Counted from the stretch's first letter, positions 7,509 to 16,913 are shown. The stretch: 44,435 nt of DNA from Colwellia psychrerythraea (GCA_002163005.1 MAAF01000112.1:1-44435), one strand, 5' to 3'. The notes: generated from the sequence alone by a model not told the origin. A program made the numbers and translations.

Positions 7509-9279
7509 CGAAGAACAAATAACTAATAAAAAAGACTTTATCAAACAATATTTTTCAGCAAAAAATGCAGCAGATGGCTCAAAAATGGATGCCAATGCCA
7601 ACGTCAGCCATAAAAACATTGCGACGTTAGAAGCAGAGTTATTAAAAGATTGTTTTGTACAAATTAATCGCGCGTTAGTACATGACAAAATACGTGATAC
7701 TTTTGATGCTGATTTGGCCAAAGAGTACTTACGCCAAATTGAAGATCATGAAATTTACGTGCACGATGAAACCAGTTTAAAGCCATATTGCACCTCAATT
7801 AGCATGTATCCTTTTTTATTAGACGGCTTAACTAAGCTAGGCGGTGAGTCTAAAGCACCTAAGCATTTAGAATCTTTCTGCGGTTCTTTTGTTAATCTGA
7901 TTTTTGCTATTTCGGCTCAATTTGCCGGCGCTGTTGCTACTGTTGAGTTTCTCACCTATTTTGATTACTTTGCCCGTCTTGAATACGGTAATGACTATTT
8001 AAATACGCATAAATCTGAGATAGAAAATCACTTACAACATGTGGTTTATGCTATCAACCAACCGGCGGCTGCTCGTGGATACCAGAGTGTATTTTGGAAT
8101 ATTTCACTATTTGATCAACATTATTTTGCTTCAATGTTTGGTGAATTTGTTTTCCCTGATTTTAGTAAACCTAATTGGCAGACTGTTGACCAGCTACAAC
8201 AATTTTTCCTAGGTTGGATCAATAAAGAGCGTGAACAAGCAGTACTTACCTTCCCCGTAGTTACCGCGGCAATGCTAACTAAAAATGGCCAATGTAAAGA
8301 CCTAGATTTTGCTCGAAAGCTCGCTCAGCAAAAAGCTGAGGGCAATTCCTTTTTTATCTACTTATCTGACAGTGCTGATTCTTTAGCCTCATGTTGTCGA
8401 TTACGTAATGAAATTTCTGATAATACTTTTTCTTATACCTTAGGCGCTGGTGGTGTAGCCACAGGCTCAATTAATGTAATCACCGTTAATATGAATCGTT
8501 TAGTGCAAGACGGTCGAGACTTAAAAACAGAAATAGAAAAAATACAAAAATACCAAGTTGCTTATCGAAAATTGATGGAAGAGTATCAAGCGCAAGGCGC
8601 ATTATCCGTTTACGACGCTGGGTTTATCTCACTTGATAAGCAATTTCTTACCATAGGTATTAATGGTATGGCTGAAGCGGCTGAGTTTGCCCAAATTAAA
8701 GTCGGTAATAATGAAGAATATAAGCAATTTGTGAGTAAACAATTAAAAGTAATTTACCAAGCGAACCAAGCCGCTAAGAAAGAATTTGGCTATATGTTTA
8801 ATACCGAGTTCGTGCCTGCTGAAAATCTCGGTATTAAAAATGCTAAATGGGATAAGAAAGACGGCTACCAAGTAAGCCGCGAGTGTTATAACTCTTATTT
8901 TTATGTCGTTGAAGATGAAGAAACTAATCATATCGATAAGTTTATCATGCATGGTCAAGAAATGACGCAATACCTTGATGGTGGCTCGGCACTGCATTTA
9001 AATTTAGATGAATCGCTTTCTACTGATGCTTACCTGAAACTCTTCAATGTAGCAGCGGCTACCGGTTGTAATTATTTTTGCATCAATGTGAAGATTACCA
9101 TTTGTAATGAATGTGACAAAATAGATAAGCGCACTTTACATATCTGTTCGAGTTGCGGCAGCGAAAACATTGATCACGGAACGCGCGTTATTGGCTATTT
9201 AAAACGTGTTACTGCCTTTAGTCAAGGACGCCAAAAAGAACATGCCCTGCGTCATTATCATACTGAAAGTGCTCAATAA
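7495..9279 (+). CDS. nrdD: Anaerobic (class III) ribonucleoside-triphosphate reductase, short form
   Basis: NrdD reduces ribonucleoside triphosphates to dNTPs without oxygen using a glycyl radical. At the C-terminus are a four-cysteine zinc site (Cys537, Cys540, Cys551, Cys554) and the radical motif RVIGYL with Gly567. A CC pair in SLASCCRLRNE matches the active-site radical cysteine region. The protein is 594 residues and begins directly in the catalytic domain. It lacks the roughly 100-residue N-terminal ATP-cone of E. coli NrdD (712 residues) and resembles the T4 phage form in length. It should therefore lack dATP overall-activity control at the cone. ATG 7495 is chosen because AAGGAG lies 6 bases upstream; a TTG at 7441 is only in-frame read-through. 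Confidence 0.93.
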   Translation: MLRLNEEQITNKKDFIKQYFSAKNAADGSKMDANANVSHKNIATLEAELLKDCFVQINRALVHDKIRDTFDADLAKEYLRQIEDHEIYVHDETSLKPYCTSISMYPFLLDGLTKLGGESKAPKHLESFCGSFVNLIFAISAQFAGAVATVEFLTYFDYFARLEYGNDYLNTHKSEIENHLQHVVYAINQPAAARGYQSVFWNISLFDQHYFASMFGEFVFPDFSKPNWQTVDQLQQFFLGWINKEREQAVLTFPVVTAAMLTKNGQCKDLDFARKLAQQKAEGNSFFIYLSDSADSLASCCRLRNEISDNTFSYTLGAGGVATGSINVITVNMNRLVQDGRDLKTEIEKIQKYQVAYRKLMEEYQAQGALSVYDAGFISLDKQFLTIGINGMAEAAEFAQIKVGNNEEYKQFVSKQLKVIYQANQAAKKEFGYMFNTEFVPAENLGIKNAKWDKKDGYQVSRECYNSYFYVVEDEETNHIDKFIMHGQEMTQYLDGGSALHLNLDESLSTDAYLKLFNVAAATGCNYFCINVKITICNECDKIDKRTLHICSSCGSENIDHGTRVIGYLKRVTAFSQGRQKEHALRHYHTESAQ

Positions 9280-9292
9280 GCAGAGTTTTTTT

Positions 9293-9330
9293 AAGTACGA
9301 AATAACTCCCATTATTTCGTACTTTTTTTT
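9293..9330 (+). terminator. Rho-independent terminator of nrdGD
   Basis: A perfect 13-bp stem (9293-9305 with 9312-9324), loop CTCCCA, runs into eight T residues. It lies 14 bases after the nrdD stop codon. Confidence 0.9.
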
Positions 9331-9424
9331 ACTCTTACACCCTGTTCTAGCTTTAACTAGAGATAAGTAGCTTTAAGCTGTATGCCTCAATGAAAAGGAA
9401 AAAGCACGGAGTTGATGACTATCA

Positions 9425-9481
9425 ATGAGTACTTTTGACGAATCCATTGAGATTTACGGCGACAAGGTTTATTACTACTAA
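9425..9481 (+). CDS. Possible 18-codon ORF, doubtful
   Basis: ATG 9425 to TAA 9481 encodes an acidic, Tyr-rich 18-residue peptide ending in KVYYY. It overlaps the last bases of the opposite-strand regulator. No well-placed ribosome binding site is visible (GGAG is about 12 bases upstream) and there is no recognisable family. It may be the remnant of a longer gene or chance. The rest of 9331-9477 holds nothing else I can name. Confidence 0.15.
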   Translation: MSTFDESIEIYGDKVYYY

Positions 9482-10095
9482 ACAGGTATGACTTTATAAG
9501 CACAACGCCTTGCTCCATCAATAATATGCTCTTCTCGACTCACTACGGCAATATCATTCATCAGCGTTTGAAACATTTGTAATTCTGAACGACAAAAACT
9601 CAAACATTTACTTGCTGCTGCACAAATTGGGCAATGATTCTCCATTAACCAAAAGATTCCATCATGCTCTTCAACACTTGCCATATAACCTTCATCACTA
9701 CGCAACTTTGCTAATGTTTGTAGTTTTTCTTCCACACCATAACGATCGGCTAACGCTAAAGTATAGTTTGTCATCGCCGTTTCTTCTCGGTGACTGATCA
9801 GTTTTTCCATACCGTCGTCGCCAAATAGCGTAATAACTGAGTCGAGTAACTGTACGGTTAATTCATCGTGACGATCAGCAAAACGGCTATTGCCTTTATC
9901 AGTTAATGACCAATATCGAGTAGGCCTGCCTCGAGCAGCTTTTTCATCCTTAAAAATCACATCACCAGAATCTTCTAGCCCTTGTACATGCTGGCGAATT
10001 CCCATAGTAGTAAGACCTAATTCACTTGCCAGTATTTTTGCTGTTAACGGCCCTTGGGTCTTTAATAACTGAATTATTTTTTCATGTGTCTTCAT
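9478..10095 (-). CDS. SufR-like winged-helix regulator with Cys-rich (probable Fe-S) domain
   Basis: This 205-residue transcriptional regulator has an N-terminal winged helix-turn-helix (about residues 5-70) with a LTTMGIRQHVQGLE recognition helix and a GRPTRYWSLT wing. The C-terminal part has Cys155, Cys158, Cys164, Cys168 and Cys198 in CPICAAASKC, LSFCRSEL and GARRCAY, the pattern of COG2345/SufR-type regulators that hold a [4Fe-4S] cluster. It is divergently transcribed from a flavin reductase-VOC-VOC operon, with palindromic repeats between, so it probably represses that operon and senses redox, iron or an electrophile. Signal and cluster are inferred from family. The ATG at 10095 is followed by the canonical HTH start. 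Confidence 0.85.
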   Translation of the reverse strand: MKTHEKIIQLLKTQGPLTAKILASELGLTTMGIRQHVQGLEDSGDVIFKDEKAARGRPTRYWSLTDKGNSRFADRHDELTVQLLDSVITLFGDDGMEKLISHREETAMTNYTLALADRYGVEEKLQTLAKLRSDEGYMASVEEHDGIFWLMENHCPICAAASKCLSFCRSELQMFQTLMNDIAVVSREEHIIDGARRCAYKVIPV

Positions 10096-10164
10096 TAAAT
10101 CTCCGGCAGGAAGAAGGGTATATATCGTTATTATTACGTATTTTTATCGCTGAGCCTAATGTTT

Positions 10165-10243
10165 AGTAAAGTTTTTTGTTTATATTTAACTTGACCTTAT
10201 TAAGTAAAGCGTTTACTTTACTTAATAAGTAAAACGCTTTACT
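10165..10243 (+). promoter_or_regulatory. Operator cluster and promoter between the regulator and the flavin reductase
   Basis: The heptamer AGTAAAG occurs at 10165-10171 and 10203-10209, and its complement CTTTACT at 10216-10222 and 10237-10243. The block 10203-10218 forms an imperfect inverted repeat with 10227-10243 (AGTAAAGCGTTT against AAACGCTTTACT) around TTACTTAAT. A -35-like TTGACC at 10191-10196 puts a -10 (TACTTT) inside the left arm, so a bound regulator would block polymerase. The repeats are seen; assignment to the divergent SufR-like protein is inferred from position. Confidence 0.6.
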
Positions 10244-10265
10244 AAAGAAAACGACGGGAAATATT

Positions 10266-10898
10266 ATGAATTTACTTATTATCAGTGCCAGTCAACGAAC
10301 CGAATCACAAAGTGCAAAAGTCGCTGACTACTTGGCTAACAGCAGCACTCAATTCAGCAAAGTTCGCCATATTGAATTATGTAAACAGCGATTACCACTA
10401 TGGGACGGCGAAGATAGTAGTAAGCAAAATGACAATAGTGACTGGTTGGCCATCAATACCCAATTACAAACAATGGATGCATTAATACTTATTACCCCGG
10501 AATGGGGTGGGACCGCTTCGCCATTATTGAAAAATTTATTAATGATGTCTGAAGCTGCCGATATTGGTCATAAACCCGTATTATTAGTTTCGGTAGTCAA
10601 TGGCATTAGCGGTGCTTACCCCATTGCAGAGTTAAGAATGAATGCCTTTTCAAATAACAAATTAGTCGCTATTCCCGATCACCTTATCATTAGAAATGTT
10701 GAAGAGATCCTAAATACGGTTAACGAGGTGAATCAACTTGAAGGTAGCGCTATAACTCGCCGAGATAAAAGTATTCGTCATCGCATTGGTTATAGCTTAC
10801 ATACCTTACTGCATTACAGCCAAGCGATGAATTCTTTACGTGAAACCCTGCAAGTCAGTACTTATGACAATGAACACTTATATCAATACGGCATGTAA
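10266..10898 (+). CDS. NADPH-dependent FMN reductase-like flavoprotein
   Basis: The 210-residue cytoplasmic protein has the flavodoxin-like NAD(P)H:FMN reductase fold. It opens with a beta strand and phosphate-binding loop (LLIISASQRTESQS) and has the flavin-contacting segment LILITPEWGGTASPLLKNLL at about residues 75-95. These enzymes reduce FMN, quinones or azo/nitro compounds. GGGA lies 7 bases before the ATG. It is the first gene of a three-gene operon with two VOC proteins under the SufR-like regulator, which points to detoxification of reactive electrophiles or redox stress. Substrate unknown. Confidence 0.82.
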   Translation: MNLLIISASQRTESQSAKVADYLANSSTQFSKVRHIELCKQRLPLWDGEDSSKQNDNSDWLAINTQLQTMDALILITPEWGGTASPLLKNLLMMSEAADIGHKPVLLVSVVNGISGAYPIAELRMNAFSNNKLVAIPDHLIIRNVEEILNTVNEVNQLEGSAITRRDKSIRHRIGYSLHTLLHYSQAMNSLRETLQVSTYDNEHLYQYGM

Positions 10899-10937
10899 GC
10901 ACACCCCAGAACTTAGTTAAGTAAACGAGGAGATATT

Positions 10938-11348
10938 ATGAATTTAAATCAAGTCACCCTTACCGTCATTAACATGGACGAAAGTACTGAGTTTTATCGT
11001 CGTTTAGGTTTTTTACAGATTGTAGATACACCACATTATGCACGGTTCGCTTGCCCAGGTGAGGGCGCTACTTTTTCATTAAGCTTAGCTGAAACAGACT
11101 CGCTAACTAATACACAAAATAAACTGAGCTCTGGCACAACCGTCTATTTTGAACATGAAAAATTAGATGAATGGGTAACAACAGTACAAAGCCGTGGTAT
11201 TGAATTTAAACAACTGCCTATCTCGCAACCTTACTTATGGCGTGAAGCAATATTAACGGACCCCAGCGGTAACAAAATAAAACTCTATTGGGCTGGAGAG
11301 AATCGCTTAAATCCACCTTGGCGAGTTGAGAAAAAATACCAAGAGTAA
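10938..11348 (+). CDS. VOC-superfamily (glyoxalase/dioxygenase-fold) protein 1
   Basis: A 136-residue single-unit VOC protein. It has a strand NQVTLTVINMDESTEFYRRLGF at the N-terminus and EAILTDPSGNKIKLYWAGE near the C-terminus, the second half of the beta-alpha-beta-beta-beta repeat. The first metal-ligand position is Gln5 (NQVTLTV) and the last an acidic/polar position near the C-terminus. GAGGAG lies 7 bases before ATG 10938. It sits 39 bases after the flavin reductase gene. VOC proteins range over glyalase, thiol transferase and dioxygenase activities, so a function cannot be named. Confidence 0.78.
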   Translation: MNLNQVTLTVINMDESTEFYRRLGFLQIVDTPHYARFACPGEGATFSLSLAETDSLTNTQNKLSSGTTVYFEHEKLDEWVTTVQSRGIEFKQLPISQPYLWREAILTDPSGNKIKLYWAGENRLNPPWRVEKKYQE

Positions 11349-11403
11349 AAAAGACTACACTACTATTGATAGATGCGTTTTTAAAACGTACAGGAGAGCA
11401 CTT

Positions 11404-11820
11404 ATGATTACTTTAGAACACGTTAATTTAGTCGTTAAAGACATAGAAAAAAGCTTAAAATTTTACCGCGCGGCTTTTCCACAATGGCATGTACGCGGTG
11501 GTGATAAAGGTGAATGGTCAGGAAAACCAAGAAATTGGTTACATTTTGGTGATGATTATCAGTATATCGCCTTTGCCGATAATGGCATCGGTGACAATAG
11601 AGATTTAGCGGGTCATCAAGTAGGTTTAGCGCATTTTGCTTATGTTACCAGCGATCTAAAAGGCACTATAGCGCGTATAACACAAGCAGGTTTCGCTATT
11701 CACAAAGAAGGTATGCCTGATAAATATAGGGAGAATATCTATTTTCTTGATGCTGATGGTTATGAGGTAGAGTTTGTTCAATATCACACTGACGTGCCCG
11801 AGCTAAGAAATCGCTATTAA
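11404..11820 (+). CDS. VOC-superfamily protein 2 (glyoxalase-like)
   Basis: The 138-residue VOC protein has the classic start ITLEHVNLVVKDIEKSLKFYRAAFP, with His6 as likely first metal ligand. HFAYVTSDL in mid-protein supplies a second histidine and NIYFLDADGYEVEFVQY a glutamate. These fit the His/His/Glu metal triad of glyoxalase-fold enzymes, unlike the preceding paralog. ATG 11404 is chosen because AGGAGAG sits 8 bases upstream; upstream in-frame sequence overlaps the previous gene. It ends the three-gene operon. Likely substrates are small thiol or aldehyde adducts, by inference only. Confidence 0.8.
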   Translation: MITLEHVNLVVKDIEKSLKFYRAAFPQWHVRGGDKGEWSGKPRNWLHFGDDYQYIAFADNGIGDNRDLAGHQVGLAHFAYVTSDLKGTIARITQAGFAIHKEGMPDKYRENIYFLDADGYEVEFVQYHTDVPELRNRY

Positions 11821-11937
11821 TTATCAATGATGAGCCTCTTCAATGTTGAAGGATACTGGGTAAAACATCTAGTAACTTTACAGTATTCATCAACATAGCT
11901 TAAACTTAGCGGGCTATCCCCTAATTTAAGGACTCTC

Positions 11938-14325
11938 ATGCGTAAGTTTCAATGGCTATTTATTTTTCTATTTCTCTCGGGTTGTGCCACGTTAGGGGTT
12001 ATGGAGTTTGACAAACTTTATGGTCCAAGCAATGTTGAGAATAGGCTAGTTCAAGTTAAAGCGACCACAGCAGAAGCCATTCATTTTAATCAACAGATAC
12101 AGCCAATTATCGAAAACCGCTGTGTTGTTTGTCACGGTTGTTACGATGCCCCTTGCCAGTTGAAAATGGAAAGCCGCGCTGGTATTGAGCGTGGTGCTAA
12201 TAAAACTATGGTTTATAATGGTGAACGCTTACTTACTGCAAAGATTAGCGCCAGCCTTAGTAATTTAACTGAACTAAAACGTGATAGCTTAGAGCCACTT
12301 CGCCAACAAGGCTTTTTTCCGGTACTTAATGAGCGCCAACAAACTGAGCAAGCCAATACTCAAGCCAGCTTGTTCTATCAAATGTTACAGCTCAAACAGC
12401 AGCACCCTTTACCAATTGAGCCATTACTTAATGATAGTTTTGATGTTTCACTCAACAGAAGCCAGCAATGCCCAACGATAGAAGAGTTCGAGCAATATAA
12501 GGATAAATACCCTCTTGGTGGCATGCCTTATGCCCTACCAGCACTATCAATAACTGAGCATGACCAATTAACCGATTGGTTAACCCGTGGGGCAATCATG
12601 CCAGATTCGGTACCACCCAATGCTAAAGAGCAACAAATGATCAATCGCTGGGAGAGTCTACTTAATGGTAGCTCAGCTAAAGAACAGTTGATTGCCCGTT
12701 ATTTATTTGAACACTTATACCTAGCCAATTTATATTTTGATGAAGCACGATCTAGTTACTTTAAACTCATTCGTTCGAGCACGCCTAGCAGTGAAAAAAT
12801 AGCGGTTATAAATACGCGTCGCCCCTTTGATTCACCCTATGCTGATGGCAGCACTGATGCCCTTGTCGATAAACCGCAAGTGTACTATCGACTAATTAAG
12901 CACAACGACACCATTATTGCCAAACGTCATATGCCCTACCCGTTTGGTGAAGCTAAATTGGCGCGTATTTCAGCGCTTTTCTATCAACCTGATTACACGG
13001 TAACTACGCTACCTGATTACCAATTAGTAAACGCCTCTAATCCCTTTAAGACTTTTCAGGCGATTCCAGATAAAGCACGCTATCAGTTTTTATTAGACCA
13101 AGCGCAATTCTCTATTATGAACTTTATCAAAGGACCTGTTTGTCGTGGGCAAATTGCACTGAATGTTATTGAAGACAACTTTTGGGTGTTTTTCCTCAGT
13201 CCTGATAATTTTGATCATTACCCCAGTGAAAAATTCATTAAAGCGAATACAGAATTATTACAATTACCGGCTGGCACCAGTGATAAAACCCTATCATTAC
13301 TTTACTGGCGACAATATGCCAAAAGCCAACAAGAATATGTAAAAAATAAATTAGCCTATGTAAAAGATCTTAACTTGCAGCCTAATCAGCTAAATCTTGA
13401 TTTGATTTGGTCAGGTAAAGGAAACCCCAATGCCAGCCTAACTGTATTCAGACATTTTGACAGTGCTTCTGTATTGCAAGGTTTTGTTGGTCCTACTCCT
13501 AAAACGGCATGGTTAATTAGCTATCCATTATTAGAACGAATTCATTACTTATTAGTGGCTGGTTTTGATGTTTATGGCAGTCTGGGTCATCAGTTAAAAA
13601 CACGTTTATACATGGATTTTTTACGGATGGAAGCCGAAAGTAATTTCATTAGCTTTTTACCTAAAGATGAACGAAAAGCAATACATGAGTATTGGTACCG
13701 TGAGACCGGTGATGACATTAAAGATTATATTTTCTCAGATGATTTTTATCAGTTACCCGAAACAGGCATTAACTATCAAAGCAGTAATCATCAAGAAGAA
13801 CTGTTTCAGTTGGTTGGCCAGCACACGAAAAATACCGCTGTTAGCCAGTTTAACCTCAATTCATTAGCACAAAGCAGTGCCGACAAAGTCATAGCTAACT
13901 TAAGTCAGTTACCTAATGAGAGCGTTGCTCTGTTGCCACAAGTAAGTTATGTCATGGTATCCAATGGCGATAAAAACCAAGTCTATAGTTTAATTAATAA
14001 CTCCGCGCACAGTAATGTTGCTCATTTGTTTTCAGAAGCAAATAGACGCCTCCCCAAAGAAGATGATTTAGCCATTTTACGCGGCGTTGTAGGTACTTAC
14101 CCCAATGCCTTTTTTAAAGTAAAACAAGCACAACTCAGTGAATTTGTAGATAGCTTGAACGCGATAAAAACCGAACAAGATTACCGTAAACTTAAAGACC
14201 AATTTGCCATTCGCCGAACAAATCCTAAGTTCTGGGCTTTTGCAGATGAACTACACGCTTGGTATAAAACTAATCAGCCTAAATCTGCTGGTTTACTTGA
14301 TTTTAATCGCTTGGAAAACCGTTAA
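11938..14325 (+). CDS. cti: Fatty acid cis-trans isomerase, heme-containing lipoprotein
   Basis: Cti converts cis to trans double bonds in membrane phospholipid acyl chains, stiffening the membrane under solvent, heat or osmotic stress. The 795-residue product has a signal peptide with lipobox LSGC (Cys16) and a c-type heme motif CVVCH at residues 62-66. This lies in the family-specific CHGCYDAPCQLK block. The rest resembles Cti in length and in the RRPFDSPYADGS and EYWYRETGDD segments. The lipobox implies an envelope-anchored lipoprotein, whereas Pseudomonas Cti is described as soluble periplasmic. It is flanked by unrelated genes and is likely monocistronic. A weak AAGGA lies before ATG 11938. 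Confidence 0.9.
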   Translation: MRKFQWLFIFLFLSGCATLGVMEFDKLYGPSNVENRLVQVKATTAEAIHFNQQIQPIIENRCVVCHGCYDAPCQLKMESRAGIERGANKTMVYNGERLLTAKISASLSNLTELKRDSLEPLRQQGFFPVLNERQQTEQANTQASLFYQMLQLKQQHPLPIEPLLNDSFDVSLNRSQQCPTIEEFEQYKDKYPLGGMPYALPALSITEHDQLTDWLTRGAIMPDSVPPNAKEQQMINRWESLLNGSSAKEQLIARYLFEHLYLANLYFDEARSSYFKLIRSSTPSSEKIAVINTRRPFDSPYADGSTDALVDKPQVYYRLIKHNDTIIAKRHMPYPFGEAKLARISALFYQPDYTVTTLPDYQLVNASNPFKTFQAIPDKARYQFLLDQAQFSIMNFIKGPVCRGQIALNVIEDNFWVFFLSPDNFDHYPSEKFIKANTELLQLPAGTSDKTLSLLYWRQYAKSQQEYVKNKLAYVKDLNLQPNQLNLDLIWSGKGNPNASLTVFRHFDSASVLQGFVGPTPKTAWLISYPLLERIHYLLVAGFDVYGSLGHQLKTRLYMDFLRMEAESNFISFLPKDERKAIHEYWYRETGDDIKDYIFSDDFYQLPETGINYQSSNHQEELFQLVGQHTKNTAVSQFNLNSLAQSSADKVIANLSQLPNESVALLPQVSYVMVSNGDKNQVYSLINNSAHSNVAHLFSEANRRLPKEDDLAILRGVVGTYPNAFFKVKQAQLSEFVDSLNAIKTEQDYRKLKDQFAIRRTNPKFWAFADELHAWYKTNQPKSAGLLDFNRLENR

Positions 14326-14372
14326 CTTGTGGTCTAAAGTCGATCAGTAATACCCTGTAACAAAATACTGCC

Positions 14373-14400
14373 GCTTGCCTCAATACTCAATGAGGCAAGC
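14373..14400 (+). terminator. Hairpin after cti
   Basis: A perfect 10-bp stem (GCTTGCCTCA at 14373-14382 with TGAGGCAAGC at 14391-14400) encloses loop ATACTCAA, 47 bases after the cti stop. No T run follows, so it is a transcript-end hairpin rather than a classical terminator. Confidence 0.5.
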
Positions 14401-14513
14401 CATAGTCTTGCTAAACCCTCTTCTGATACACTGCAATACTATTTGTAAAATAAATGTAAATGATTCTAAATGAATTCACTAACATAATAGACACTTCAAC
14501 AAGCGAGACTCAA

Positions 14514-16685
14514 ATGAAGAAACAAAGCCTTTTCTTGACCAGTATCTTGGTCACTAGCGTATTAGCCGGTTGTACTGGTAACAGTGTTGAACAAACATCA
14601 GAGACAGTTGCTGCTGTACAAAAACAGACACAAAAAATTAGTTACCCTGTGACACAAAAAGGTGATGTGGTTGATAATTTCTTTGGTACTGATGTTGCTG
14701 ACCCTTACCGTTGGTTAGAAGATGACCGCAGTGAAGAAACAGGTGCTTGGGTTAAGGCAGAAAACAAGGTGACTTTCGACTACTTGTCAAAAATCCCATA
14801 CCGTGGACAACTTAAGTCTCGTTTGGCCGAGTTATGGAACTATGAAAAAGTTGGCGCACCTTTTAAAGAAGGTAACTATACCTACTTTTATAAAAATGAT
14901 GGCCTACAAAACCAGTACGTCGTTTATCGTCAACAAGAAGGTGGCTCCGCTGAAGTATTTTTAGATCCAAATACTTTTAGTGAAGATGGCACCACCTCAA
15001 TGGGACAGTTAAGTTTCTCAAAAGATGGTTCAATTGCCGCTTATGCGATTTCTGAGGGTGGTAGTGATTGGCGTAAAATTATCATCATTGATGTAGAGAC
15101 AAAAAAAGTACTAGAGACACCGCTTATTGATGTTAAATTTTCAGGTATTTCTTGGTTTAAAAATGAAGGTTTTTACTACTCAAGTTACGACAAGCCAAAA
15201 GGAAGTGAGTTATCAGCAAAAACTGACCAACATAAACTTTATTACCACGTATTAGGTCAACCACAAAAAGACGATAAAATTATTTTTGGTAATACTGCTG
15301 AACAAAAGCGTCGTTACGTAGGTGGAAATGTTACTAAGGATAATCGCTTCTTACTTATCTCTGGTGCAATTTCAACTTCAGGCAATGATCTTTACCTGAA
15401 AGATTTAACCAAACCAAATAGCCCACTCGTAACAATTACCGATAACTTCGATGCCGATACCTACGTAATTGAAAATGAAGGTGATAAATTATTTTTAGTG
15501 ACTAACTTAGATGCGCCAAATAAGAAAATTGTCACGGTAAATGCTAAAGCACCAGCCAGTAAAAACTGGACTGACTTTATTGCTGAAACAGATTATGTAT
15601 TAAGCGCTTCAACCGGTGGCGGTTTCTTCTTTACTGAGTACATGGTTGACGCTATTTCTAAAGTGTATCAATACGATTATCAAGGTAAAAAAGTACGTGA
15701 AATCAACTTACCGGGTGTCGGTAGTGCTTCAGCCCTAGAAGGCGATAAAGACGAAAGTACTTTATATTACTCATTTAGCAACTACAAAACGCCAGGTACT
15801 ATCTATAGCTACAACATAGATAAAGGTAATAGTGACGTTTACCGTAAGTCAGGCGCTAAATTTGATAGTGATGCTTATGAGTCGAAGCAAGTTTTTTACC
15901 CGTCAAAAGATGGCACAAAAATACCTATGATCATTACCTATAAAAAAGGTATTGAACTAAATGGTAAAAACCCAACTATTTTATACGGTTACGGAGGTTT
16001 CAATATTAGCTTAACACCAAGATTTAGCGTGTCACGAGCAGTATGGTTAGAGCAAGGTGGTATTTATGCTGTTGCTAACTTACGTGGTGGCGGTGAATAC
16101 GGTAAAACATGGCATAAAGCGGGTACTCAATTAGATAAACAAAATGTTTTTGATGACTTTATTGCTGCCGGTGAATACTTAATTAAACAAGATTATACCT
16201 CTAGTGATTACTTAGCCATTAACGGTGGTTCTAACGGTGGCTTATTAGTAGGTGCTGTTATGACTCAGCGTCCTGATCTAATGCAAGTTGCCTTACCCGC
16301 TGTTGGTGTATTAGATATGCTTAGATATCATACCTTCACTGCTGGTGCAGGTTGGGCTTACGATTACGGTACAGCTGAGCAAAGTGAAGAAATGTTCACT
16401 TACTTGAAGGGTTATTCACCTGTTCATAACGTTAAAGCCGGTGTTAGTTATCCAGCGACTATGATAACTACAGGCGATCATGATGACCGTGTTGTGCCAG
16501 CACATTCATTTAAGTTTGCTGCTGAGTTACAAGCTAAACAAGCAGGTAACGCTCCAACATTAATTCGCATTGAAACAAATGCAGGTCACGGTGCCGGTAC
16601 GCCTGTTTCTAAAACTATTGAGCAGTACGCGGACATCTATGCCTTTACCTTGTTCAACATGGGTTTTACTTCATTACCGAAGTAA
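14514..16685 (+). CDS. Prolyl oligopeptidase family S9A serine peptidase, lipoprotein
   Basis: The 723-residue protein cleaves after proline in short peptides. A signal peptide ends in lipobox LAGC, so the enzyme is probably envelope-anchored. A beta-propeller domain follows (about residues 60-450), then the alpha/beta hydrolase domain. The catalytic triad is Ser573 in GGSNGG, Asp657 in TGDHDDRVV and His692 in NAGHG. The NLRGGGEYG and GYGGFN segments are typical of S9A. ATG 14514 gives a clean MKK-type signal; an in-frame ATG 14460 would add 18 polar residues before it. Likely used to scavenge peptides in a marine heterotroph. The following small Cys-rich gene is a separate unit. Confidence 0.92.
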   Translation: MKKQSLFLTSILVTSVLAGCTGNSVEQTSETVAAVQKQTQKISYPVTQKGDVVDNFFGTDVADPYRWLEDDRSEETGAWVKAENKVTFDYLSKIPYRGQLKSRLAELWNYEKVGAPFKEGNYTYFYKNDGLQNQYVVYRQQEGGSAEVFLDPNTFSEDGTTSMGQLSFSKDGSIAAYAISEGGSDWRKIIIIDVETKKVLETPLIDVKFSGISWFKNEGFYYSSYDKPKGSELSAKTDQHKLYYHVLGQPQKDDKIIFGNTAEQKRRYVGGNVTKDNRFLLISGAISTSGNDLYLKDLTKPNSPLVTITDNFDADTYVIENEGDKLFLVTNLDAPNKKIVTVNAKAPASKNWTDFIAETDYVLSASTGGGFFFTEYMVDAISKVYQYDYQGKKVREINLPGVGSASALEGDKDESTLYYSFSNYKTPGTIYSYNIDKGNSDVYRKSGAKFDSDAYESKQVFYPSKDGTKIPMIITYKKGIELNGKNPTILYGYGGFNISLTPRFSVSRAVWLEQGGIYAVANLRGGGEYGKTWHKAGTQLDKQNVFDDFIAAGEYLIKQDYTSSDYLAINGGSNGGLLVGAVMTQRPDLMQVALPAVGVLDMLRYHTFTAGAGWAYDYGTAEQSEEMFTYLKGYSPVHNVKAGVSYPATMITTGDHDDRVVPAHSFKFAAELQAKQAGNAPTLIRIETNAGHGAGTPVSKTIEQYADIYAFTLFNMGFTSLPK

Positions 16686-16805
16686 CGCGCTAGTTATTTT
16701 TGATGTTATCTGAGAAAAGCTGATCTCGATCAAGTACTTGAGTAAATTACTCAGGTACTATTTCAACAAGTTTAATGAATTCAATTTAAATATCTGGAGT
16801 AATTT

Positions 16806-16913
16806 ATGGGTTGTTGTGGTGGTTGTGGTGGCGAAGGTCACGATGAGAAAAAAGAGCAAGAACAAGCTCAAGATAAATCAACTGAACAAACTGAAGCCGC
16901 TGAAAAAGAGTAA
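16806..16913 (+). CDS. Small Cys/Gly-rich protein (CCGGCGGE N-terminus), function unknown
   Basis: A 35-residue protein starts MGCCGGCGGEGHDEKK and continues as a highly charged Glu/Gln/Lys tail. Cys3, Cys4 and Cys7 with His12 could bind a metal ion. A clear GGAG lies 6 bases before ATG 16806 and a strong terminator follows 28 bases after the stop, so the gene looks like a real monocistronic unit. Another, longer frame across this region (16738-17007) is the shadow. Small CCGG-type proteins of this kind occur in many gammaproteobacteria, to my knowledge without established function. Metal handling is a guess from composition. Confidence 0.7.
   Translation: MGCCGGCGGEGHDEKKEQEQAQDKSTEQTEAAEKE

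Noticed and set aside
9425..9481. An 18-codon ORF as a confirmed small gene
   Set aside because: No ribosome binding site at the right distance and no known relative; kept only as a doubtful feature.
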